DNA of 15,815 nucleotides. Source: Christensenella sp. UBA1259 (lineage in GTDB: Bacteria > Bacillota > Clostridia > Christensenellales > Borkfalkiaceae). Of the stretch, positions 1 to 6,191 are shown piece by piece. The notes under the pieces are model-generated. The model was not told the origin of the DNA and did no database searches. It saw only the letters and a program-made list of their open reading frames with translations. How positions within the stretch are numbered: the first letter of the stretch is position 1; each line of letters starts with the position of its first letter. The stretch lies in contig DBVR01000007.1 in assembly GCA_002308755.1 (NCBI GenBank), positions 57,182-72,996 of the forward strand. Direction: 5' to 3'. Made by a program: the position numbers and the translations under genes.

Positions 1-378
1 GCGCTTGAAATAATATTCGTTGTCTATAAAATAGAAAGTAACACCTTCGTACTTATAACGGAATACCCCCGCATACTGCCAACGCCAGCCCACCGATACG
101 TTGAAATTCATAACGTACTCGAATTTTTCGGAAAACTCTCGGCTTATGCCGCTGTATAACGGCAATATGACGCTTACTTCGAAATTTTTGTTCTTGGCGA
201 GAGCTTTAGAAAGCGATCCCATAACGTCGGCAAGCCCGCCCGTCGCTATAAACGGCGCGGCTTCCGAACCCAAAAGTACGACCTTTCTTTTTTCGGTTAT
301 CTTTACTGCGGGAAGTTTGTCTTTTTGCTGCGTTTCCTTTTTTGCGGGCAAAGTTTTTGCCGTAGGTTTATCGAGCAT
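1..378 (-). CDS. glgA: Glycogen synthase GlgA, N-terminal 126 residues (cut by window edge)
   Basis: Transfers glucose from ADP-glucose to the non-reducing end of an alpha-1,4-glucan in the cytoplasm (GT5 family). Only the N-terminus is present; the frame is open to base 1. The translation shows a lysine-rich leader of about 31 residues (MLDKPTAKTL...), then the start of the GT5 N-terminal Rossmann domain, VVLLGSEAAPFIATGGLADV at residues 33-52. The usual KxGGL ADP-glucose loop reads ATGGL (residues 45-49), so the position normally held by lysine is alanine; I recall related variants in Clostridial GlgA. The ATG at 376-378 follows a strong AAGGAGA site whose first bases overlap the glgD stop codon. 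It is the last visible gene of the pgi-glgB-glgC-glgD-glgA operon. Identity is secure; full length and C-terminal catalytic residues cannot be checked here. Confidence 0.9.
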   Translation of the reverse strand, partial: MLDKPTAKTLPAKKETQQKDKLPAVKITEKRKVVLLGSEAAPFIATGGLADVMGSLSKALAKNKNFEVSVILPLYSGISREFSEKFEYVMNFNVSVGWRWQYAGVFRYKYEGVTFYFIDNEYYFKR

Positions 379-383
379 AGTAT

Positions 384-390
384 TCTCCTT
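384..390 (-). promoter_or_regulatory. Ribosome binding site of glgA overlapping the glgD stop
   Basis: On the minus strand the sequence is TAAGGAGAATACTATG. The glgD TAA stop (389-391) runs into AAGGAGA, five bases before the glgA ATG. This fixes the glgA start and suggests that a ribosome finishing glgD re-initiates on glgA. Confidence 0.8.
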
Positions 391-1504
391 ATACCATTAT
401 CCCCTTTCCTATATAGAAAGGATGATTCATACTCCCGGACAGGTTTTTCCTGTCGGTAACCGTAACGTTTTTATCGGTGATTATGCAGTTTAAGGAACAG
501 TTTTCGCCAAGCACCGAATTCTGCATGACGATACTGTTTTTAATGACCGCACCCCTGCCGACTTTAACGTTTCTGAACAGTATGCTGTTTTCCACTTCTC
601 CTAAAATTTCGCAACCGTCGGCTATCATCGAGTTTTTCACCACGGCGTTGTTGCCGTACTTTGTCGGCGCGGAATCTCTTATCTTCGTGAAAACGCTCCT
701 GTCGCCGAAAAGTTCGTGGCTCACTTTTTGTTTTAACAGCGAAAGATTACTCTCGAAATACGCCTGCAAGGAAGTTATTCCCGCGTAATACCCTTTGAAT
801 TCGTAGCCCATTATCTTCATGCTTTTAAGGTTGGCGGCGATAACGTCTTTCATAAAATGCTTTTTGTTGCGGCTTATGCTGTCCATCACCAGATCTCCGA
901 GAAAAGCCCTTTTCATAACGAATATGTTAGTAAAACAGTTGTCCACTTCGCCCACGTCGTTTTCACCCTTGTAGTTTACGCCGGTTATCCTGCCGTCTTT
1001 ATCCAAGTCGAAAGTGGTGGCTTTTTCGTTTTCGTCTTTTATGGCGCGTTTTTTATAAACGAGCGTTATGTCGGCGCGGTTTCTTACGTGACTTTCTATC
1101 ACGTCGCCGTAATTTATCCTGCAAACCGCGTCGCAGTCGGTCATGACGACGAAGTCTTCGTCCGCCCTGAAAATAAAACTCGTTATGCCTTTCAACGCTT
1201 CGAGCCGCGATCCGTAAAGCGTGCTGTTCTGCAATTCGCCGTACGGCGGAAGAAGTATCACGCCCCCGTCCTTACGGGCAAGATCCCAGTCCTTTCCGCT
1301 CCCGACGTGGTCCATAAGCGACTGATAATTGTTCTTGGTGATTATACCCACCGTGTCTATGCCGGAATTTACCATATTCGAAAGCGGGAAATCTATGAGT
1401 CTGTATCTTCCGCCGAACGGTATAGAACCCAACGTCCTTATCCTTGCAAGTTCCGAAACGTCGTTGTCATGAATATTCGAAAATATAATGCCTACCGCTT
1501 TCAT
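389..1504 (-). CDS. glgD: GlgD, non-catalytic subunit of ADP-glucose pyrophosphorylase
   Basis: A 371-residue paralogue of GlgC that in Firmicutes pairs with GlgC and modulates the synthesis of ADP-glucose from ATP and glucose-1-phosphate. The nucleotidyltransferase fold is recognisable: PFGGRYRLIDFPLSN at about 29-43, NSGIDTVGIIT at about 47-57, and a C-terminal left-handed beta-helix with hexapeptide-like turns (ADGCEILGEVENSILF, then RGAVIKNSIVMQNSVLG). The catalytic signatures are absent. The N-terminal GGxGxRL loop is replaced by SNIHDNDVSELA, and the SGDH stretch carrying the GlgC catalytic Asp reads TDCD. These losses are typical of GlgD and separate it from a second GlgC. Its ATG directly follows the glgC stop (TAAATG), with a purine-rich GGGGGAAAAAG inside the glgC end as a weak RBS, so expression is probably coupled to glgC. 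Confidence 0.93.
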   Translation of the reverse strand: MKAVGIIFSNIHDNDVSELARIRTLGSIPFGGRYRLIDFPLSNMVNSGIDTVGIITKNNYQSLMDHVGSGKDWDLARKDGGVILLPPYGELQNSTLYGSRLEALKGITSFIFRADEDFVVMTDCDAVCRINYGDVIESHVRNRADITLVYKKRAIKDENEKATTFDLDKDGRITGVNYKGENDVGEVDNCFTNIFVMKRAFLGDLVMDSISRNKKHFMKDVIAANLKSMKIMGYEFKGYYAGITSLQAYFESNLSLLKQKVSHELFGDRSVFTKIRDSAPTKYGNNAVVKNSMIADGCEILGEVENSILFRNVKVGRGAVIKNSIVMQNSVLGENCSLNCIITDKNVTVTDRKNLSGSMNHPFYIGKGIMV

Positions 1505-2701
1505 TTACTTTTTCCCCCTGACGTCCTTATCCACTATTTGACCGCCGCCTATCTTCGCACCGTCGCAGACAGTTATGCCGCGACCAAGAACGGAAATATT
1601 TTCCGCGCTGTTTTCTTCGCCTATAAAACAATTTTTACCTATAACGGCGTTTTCGTCCACTATGGCGTAATCTACGACGGAATTTTCGCCCACCGTTACG
1701 CCCGACATAAGTATGGAATTGCGTACTTTCGCGCCTTTTTTAACCACGACGTCGCTTGCGAGTACGGAATTTTCCACGTCGCCGAATATTTCCGAGCCCG
1801 ACATTATTATGCTGTTGGAAGTCTTCGCCCCGTCTCCGACGTAGTGCGGCGGTGCAAGCGGGCTTCTCGACTGTATCTTCCAGGAAGTATCGAAAATATC
1901 GAACTTCGGTCTTTCGCCCAAAAGATCCATATTCGCTTCGTATAAAGAAGATATCGTTCCGACGTCCTTCCAGTAACCCGAAAACTCGTACGCCAGCATC
2001 TTTTCGCCGCAGGCAAGCATCTTGGGTAATATGTCTTTGCCGAAATCGTTGGAAGATTTGGGATCGAGATTATCTTCTTCGAGATATTTATAGAGTTTTT
2101 TCGCCGAAAAAACGTAGATACCCATGGACGCGAGCGTCGACTTGGGCTTTTGGGGTTTTTCTTCGAATTCGTAAATTGTTCCGTCTTTCTTTACGTTGAG
2201 TATGCCGAAACGCGGTGCTTCTTCTATCGGTACCCGTATTGCGGATATCGTGCAGTCGGCGTTCTTCAAAATATGGTAGTTGACCATAATCGAATAGTTC
2301 ATTTTGTAGATATGGTCGCCCGACAGAACGAGAACGTAATCGGGATCGAACTGCTTTATGAAATGCAGATTCTGGTAAATGGCGTTCGCCGTGCCTTTAT
2401 ACCAGTCGGAAGACGTCTTCCCCTGATAGGGCGAAAGTATGTGGACCCCGCCGAAAGATCTGTCCAGGTCCCACGGCTGACCGTTGCCGATATAATCATT
2501 TAAGACGAGCGGCTGATACTGCGTTAAAACGCCCACCGTATCTATGCCCGAATTTACGCAGTTAGACAACGGAAAGTCGATTATCCTGTATTTTCCGCCG
2601 AAAGATACCGCGGGTTTCGCTATGTTGCTCGTTAAAGCGTAGAGCCTGCTGCCCTGACCGCCCGCAAGCAACATTGCGACGCATTTCTTTTTTCTTATCA
2701 T
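1505..2701 (-). CDS. glgC: Glucose-1-phosphate adenylyltransferase GlgC
   Basis: Makes ADP-glucose and pyrophosphate from ATP and glucose-1-phosphate, the committed step of bacterial glycogen synthesis, in the cytoplasm. At 398 residues it has the usual length. Visible motifs: the nucleotide loop GGQGSRL at 14-20; KPAVSFGGKYRIIDFPLSNC at 29-48, containing the lysine (K37) equivalent to the effector-binding lysine of the E. coli enzyme; SGDHIYKMNY at about 127-136 with the catalytic Asp129; and the glucose-1-phosphate-binding stretch EFEEKP. The C-terminal third is a hexapeptide-type beta-helix (ENSVLASDVVVKKGAKVRNS). The ATG at 2699-2701 is preceded by a strong AAGGAGA site at 2707-2713. The neighbours glgB and glgD make a glycogen operon certain; the enzyme probably works as a GlgC/GlgD heteromer. 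Confidence 0.97.
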   Translation of the reverse strand: MIRKKKCVAMLLAGGQGSRLYALTSNIAKPAVSFGGKYRIIDFPLSNCVNSGIDTVGVLTQYQPLVLNDYIGNGQPWDLDRSFGGVHILSPYQGKTSSDWYKGTANAIYQNLHFIKQFDPDYVLVLSGDHIYKMNYSIMVNYHILKNADCTISAIRVPIEEAPRFGILNVKKDGTIYEFEEKPQKPKSTLASMGIYVFSAKKLYKYLEEDNLDPKSSNDFGKDILPKMLACGEKMLAYEFSGYWKDVGTISSLYEANMDLLGERPKFDIFDTSWKIQSRSPLAPPHYVGDGAKTSNSIIMSGSEIFGDVENSVLASDVVVKKGAKVRNSILMSGVTVGENSVVDYAIVDENAVIGKNCFIGEENSAENISVLGRGITVCDGAKIGGGQIVDKDVRGKK

Positions 2702-2723
2702 ATATTTCTCCTTAAAATTGCTT

Positions 2724-4613
2724 TCACCTTTTTATAAAATACATACCGCTGAACTTACTTAAATTCACGGTTATCGAATATTCCCTGCCGTGCGCGGGTT
2801 TTCTGACCGCCGTATAGGTCTTTTTGCCGTATTCACCGTTGCCGCCGAAACGTTTTTTATCGGAACAGAGCAAAAGTTCGTATTCTCCTTTTTCCGCGCC
2901 GAGCCTGTATTTCGGATAGTCGTTCCCCGAAAAATTTATAACTACCGCAACGGAATTTCCGCGCCTATCGAATCTCTCGAAAGCGATAACGTTATTGTCC
3001 TTTTCGTCCGCGGCTATCCACCTAAACCCTTCCCACGAGTCTTCCACTTCGTAGAAAGCGGGAGTTCCTTTATATATCTCGTTCAGTTTTGCGTTGAACT
3101 CGTATAATTTTTTATGCAACGGATAAGAAAGCATAAAAAATTCCAGTCCTTCTTTATAATTCCACTCTTTAAACTGCCCGTATTCGTTGCCCATGAAGGA
3201 AAGTTTTTTACCGGGGTGGGCGAACATATACATATTGAAAGCCCTTAAATTAGCGAATTTTTCTTCTATCGTTCCCGGCATCTTATCGAGAAGAGATTTC
3301 TTTCCGTGCACCACTTCGTCGTGGGAAACGGGCAGAATAAAATTCTCGCTGAAAGCGTAGTACATTGAAAACGTCAGTTTGTTATGGCAACCGCTCCTGA
3401 AATACGGATCGGTCTGCATATAGGAAAGCGCGTCGTTCATCCAACCCATATTCCACTTGAAATTAAAACCGAGCCCGCCGATATCCACGGGCTTCGTTAC
3501 CAACGGAAAAGCCGTGGATTCTTCGGCTATCATAAGCGCGTTCGGAAACTTGCCGAACACTACGGAATTTAATTTCTGCAAAAACGCTATAGCCTGTAAG
3601 TTCTGATTTCCCCCGTTTTCGTTGGGTATCCACTCGCCGTCTTTTCTGTCGTAATCGAGATACAGCATGGAAGCCACGGCGTCCACCCGCAGTCCGTCTA
3701 TATGGTATTTTTCAAACAGAAACACCGCGTTGGATATGAGAAAACATTGCACTTCGTTTCTGCCCCAGTCGAATATCCGCGTTCCCCACGCTTTGTGTTC
3801 CATCCTGTCCCAGCCCTGATTTTCGTAACAGGGCGTTCCGTCGAACTCGAAAAGTCCGTGTTCGTCCTTTGGAAAATGCGCGGGGACCCAGTCCACTATA
3901 ACGCCCACGCCGTTTTTATGACACGCGTCCACGAAATACATAAAGTCTTTCGGCGTTCCGAAACGCGAAGATACGGCGTAATACCCCGTTACCTGATATC
4001 CCCACGAACCGTCGAAAGGATATTCCGAAATCGGCATAAGTTCTATATGCGTGTATCCCGATTTCAAGACGTAAGATACGAGTTCGTCGGCATATTCGCG
4101 GTAGGTGTAGTACGAACCGTCTTCATGCCGCTTCCAGGAAGCGAAATTCACTTCGTAAATATTAACGGGCGCAGAATACGGCGCGGATTTTTTCGCCGAA
4201 TATTCGCCGTCTTCCCACTCGTAACCGTCCACGGAATATATTTTGGACGCGCTTTTCGGCGGCGTTTCCGCGTGGAAAGCGTAAGGATCCGCCTTAAAAA
4301 CCGTCTTTTTGCCGTGCTTTACCGCAAACTTGTAACTGTCGTATTCCGAAAGCCCCGCTATAAACGTTTCGAACGTCCCGCCGTCGCTTATTCTTTGCAT
4401 GGGATTAACGTACGCGTTCCAACCGTTAAAATCCCCGACGACGGAAACCGCGTCGGCTCTCGGCGCCCAGGTGCGGAAAATCACGCCCTTTTCACCGTTC
4501 TTTTCGGCGAAATGCGCGCCTAAATAGTCGTAGGCAAAATAGTTCGTTCCCTGATGAAAGAGATATAGCGGCAGATCTGTCTCCGCCGTTTTACAGGTCT
4601 TTTTTAACGGCAT
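2724..4613 (-). CDS. glgB: 1,4-alpha-glucan branching enzyme GlgB
   Basis: Cuts an alpha-1,4 chain and re-attaches it through an alpha-1,6 bond, creating glycogen branches (GH13 subfamily 9). From the ATG start it has 629 residues, a normal length for a short-N-terminus GlgB. Order: CBM48 domain (about 40-130, FRTWAPRADAVSVVGDFNGW), GH13 barrel (about 150-520) and C-terminal beta domain. Catalytic residues: nucleophile Asp in GLRVDAVASMLY (D311), acid/base Glu in LMIAEEST (E364), and the third Asp in PVSHDEVVHG (D432). Start choice: ATG at 4611-4613 gives MPLKKTCK. An in-frame TTG at 4617-4619 overlaps the pgi TGA (4616-4618) and is an alternative adding two residues. No clear Shine-Dalgarno site precedes either, so translation is probably coupled to pgi. 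Confidence 0.96.
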   Translation of the reverse strand: MPLKKTCKTAETDLPLYLFHQGTNYFAYDYLGAHFAEKNGEKGVIFRTWAPRADAVSVVGDFNGWNAYVNPMQRISDGGTFETFIAGLSEYDSYKFAVKHGKKTVFKADPYAFHAETPPKSASKIYSVDGYEWEDGEYSAKKSAPYSAPVNIYEVNFASWKRHEDGSYYTYREYADELVSYVLKSGYTHIELMPISEYPFDGSWGYQVTGYYAVSSRFGTPKDFMYFVDACHKNGVGVIVDWVPAHFPKDEHGLFEFDGTPCYENQGWDRMEHKAWGTRIFDWGRNEVQCFLISNAVFLFEKYHIDGLRVDAVASMLYLDYDRKDGEWIPNENGGNQNLQAIAFLQKLNSVVFGKFPNALMIAEESTAFPLVTKPVDIGGLGFNFKWNMGWMNDALSYMQTDPYFRSGCHNKLTFSMYYAFSENFILPVSHDEVVHGKKSLLDKMPGTIEEKFANLRAFNMYMFAHPGKKLSFMGNEYGQFKEWNYKEGLEFFMLSYPLHKKLYEFNAKLNEIYKGTPAFYEVEDSWEGFRWIAADEKDNNVIAFERFDRRGNSVAVVINFSGNDYPKYRLGAEKGEYELLLCSDKKRFGGNGEYGKKTYTAVRKPAHGREYSITVNLSKFSGMYFIKR

Positions 4614-4615
4614 AT

Positions 4616-6046
4616 TCAACAGAAATATTGAGATTTTTTCTTGGGCGCACGGTCCATTTCTTCCTTGGTCTTTTCGTAGCCTTTTCTCCCGAACAGAGCG
4701 TACGTCGCGTTTTTACCGCCTTCCACGCCCGGTTGGTTAAAGGCGTCGATATTGAGCATTTCGCCGATATACGCCGTTTCCATTTCGAACAGGAAAAGAA
4801 GTTCGCCTATGGTAAACGCGTTGACTTCCGGCATATATATCGTGTAGTTGAGTCTGTTTGCCGCGGTAAGCGCGTATTCCGTCGCTTTCCGTTCGGTGTT
4901 GATAAGTTCACCCATAGTGTGCCCGCAAAGGAAATTCACGTCGGGGAAATTTTCGCAACCCTTACTTATCGTTACGTCGGCGCGGAACTTTTCGACGGCG
5001 ATAAAAGTAACCACCTTATCGAAAGGTCCTTCACGGTAAAGCTGTATCTGCGAGTGCTGATCGGTAACGCCCAACGCTTTTACGGGCGTCTGCCCGACGT
5101 AAACGTATCCTCCGTCATTATTCACGGCTTTTCCCAAACTTTCGCCCCACAGTTGGCAATACCAGTCGGCGATATATTTGAGACTGTCCGCATACGGCAT
5201 CATTACCGAAATATTTTTGCCGCGCTTTATCGCCGCGTACTGTAAAAACGCCGACATCAACGCGGGATTTTTCTTTACGTCTTTTGCGGAACATATCTTA
5301 TCCATATACGCCGCGCCCGCAAGCATTACTTTTATATCTATCCCGAGCACCGCCGCGGGAAGAAGTCCTACGGGACAAAGTTCCGAAAATCTACCGCCCA
5401 CGCCTTCGGGAATATAAAACGTTTTGAACCCTTCGCTTTCGGCGAGTTTTATAAGGTTTCCCCTTTTCTCCGAAGTGGTCGCTATAACGTGGCCTTTGGC
5501 TTTGTCGCCGAATTTTTTCTTCAAAATATCTATGATAACGAGATACTGCGACATAGTCTCGCTGGTCGCGCCGCTCTTCGTTATAACGTTGAAAACGGTC
5601 TTTTCAAGGTCGATTATACCCAAAAGAGAAGCCATCCTTTCGGGATCGACGTTGTCTTCGACGTAAAGTTTAGGGGCTTTTCGCACCCTTCTCGGCAATT
5701 CGTTGTGTCTTAAATGGCACAATGCCTGAAATACCGCCGTAGGGCCGAGTGCGGAACCGCCGATACCAAGCACTACGAAATTATCGTAATTTTTCCTTAT
5801 CTCTTTCGCCGTGGATATAATGTCCTTTACTGTTTCTTCCTGATTGTAGGGAAGTTCCGTCCAGCCCATCATACCCGTCCCGCGTTTTTGCTGTACTTTT
5901 TGGAACGCGTCGGCAATAAGATGCGCATTGTCCTTTAAGTCCTTGTCGGTAAAGCCTTCGGTTTTTCCGACGAAGTCCGCCATCATATTGTTGTAGTCGA
6001 GTTTAAGTCTTAAATCTTTTTTTTGCTGTAAATTAAGTCTTGCCAT
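4616..6046 (-). CDS. pgi: Glucose-6-phosphate isomerase
   Basis: Interconverts fructose-6-phosphate and glucose-6-phosphate in the cytoplasm, feeding hexose phosphate toward glucose-1-phosphate and glycogen. The chosen start gives 476 residues beginning MARLNLQQKK. Motifs: GIGGSALG at 94-101; the phosphate-binding signature TKSGATSET at 156-164; the PGI signature EGVGGRFSELCPVGLLPAA from 214, with the catalytic Glu region; and the C-terminal NQPGVEGGK sequence. An ATG at 6059-6061 in the same frame would add MKGKI, but the ATG at 6046 has AAGGA six bases upstream while 6061 has only an RBS placed too close. First gene of the glycogen operon, with a well-formed promoter upstream and a coupled junction to glgB, which suggests co-regulation with glycogen synthesis. 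No phosphoglucomutase is visible in the window. Confidence 0.95.
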   Translation of the reverse strand: MARLNLQQKKDLRLKLDYNNMMADFVGKTEGFTDKDLKDNAHLIADAFQKVQQKRGTGMMGWTELPYNQEETVKDIISTAKEIRKNYDNFVVLGIGGSALGPTAVFQALCHLRHNELPRRVRKAPKLYVEDNVDPERMASLLGIIDLEKTVFNVITKSGATSETMSQYLVIIDILKKKFGDKAKGHVIATTSEKRGNLIKLAESEGFKTFYIPEGVGGRFSELCPVGLLPAAVLGIDIKVMLAGAAYMDKICSAKDVKKNPALMSAFLQYAAIKRGKNISVMMPYADSLKYIADWYCQLWGESLGKAVNNDGGYVYVGQTPVKALGVTDQHSQIQLYREGPFDKVVTFIAVEKFRADVTISKGCENFPDVNFLCGHTMGELINTERKATEYALTAANRLNYTIYMPEVNAFTIGELLFLFEMETAYIGEMLNIDAFNQPGVEGGKNATYALFGRKGYEKTKEEMDRAPKKKSQYFC

Positions 6047-6052
6047 AATTTT

Positions 6053-6057
6053 TCCTT
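6053..6057 (-). promoter_or_regulatory. Ribosome binding site that decides the pgi start
   Basis: The minus strand reads GAAAGGAAAAATTATG. AAGGA lies six bases before the ATG at 6046, which favours that start over the in-frame ATG at 6061 that lies upstream of this site. Confidence 0.65.
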
Positions 6058-6096
6058 TCATCCTTTAAATAAAGTATTCGCTTTTCGCCTTTAAAT

Positions 6097-6125
6097 ATAA
6101 TAATATAAAACTCTTTAAAAGTCAA
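6097..6125 (-). promoter_or_regulatory. Sigma70-type promoter of the pgi-glgBCDA operon
   Basis: On the minus strand TTGACT (6120-6125) is followed after exactly 17 bases by TATTAT (6097-6102). Each hexamer differs from consensus at one position. It lies about 50 bases upstream of the pgi start and downstream of the valS terminator, in the only gap of this operon that could hold a promoter. No operator or riboswitch was recognised. Confidence 0.75.
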
Positions 6126-6159
6126 TAGCCGAAAGGCATTATTGCGCAAATTATCCCGT

Positions 6160-6191
6160 AAAAATATCCGCCTACCTCGGCGGATATTTTT
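6160..6191 (-). terminator. Rho-independent terminator after valS
   Basis: A perfect 13-bp inverted repeat, AAAAATATCCGCC / GGCGGATATTTTT, has a six-base loop (6173-6178). Read on the minus strand it begins within the valS TAA stop (6191-6193) and ends in a T run. The stem is symmetrical, so it could act on both strands, but only the minus strand has a gene ending here. It separates valS from the pgi operon. Confidence 0.85.

Noticed and set aside
857..1945. A 362-codon open frame on the plus strand across glgD and glgC
   Set aside because: It is antisense to two strongly conserved enzymes, spans their junction, has no plausible domain, and is explained by avoidance of TTA/CTA/TCA codons in the sense genes.
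3702..4523. A 273-codon plus-strand open frame inside glgB
   Set aside because: The sense strand encodes GH13 catalytic motifs throughout; the antisense product is Arg/Val/Phe-rich with no recognisable motif.
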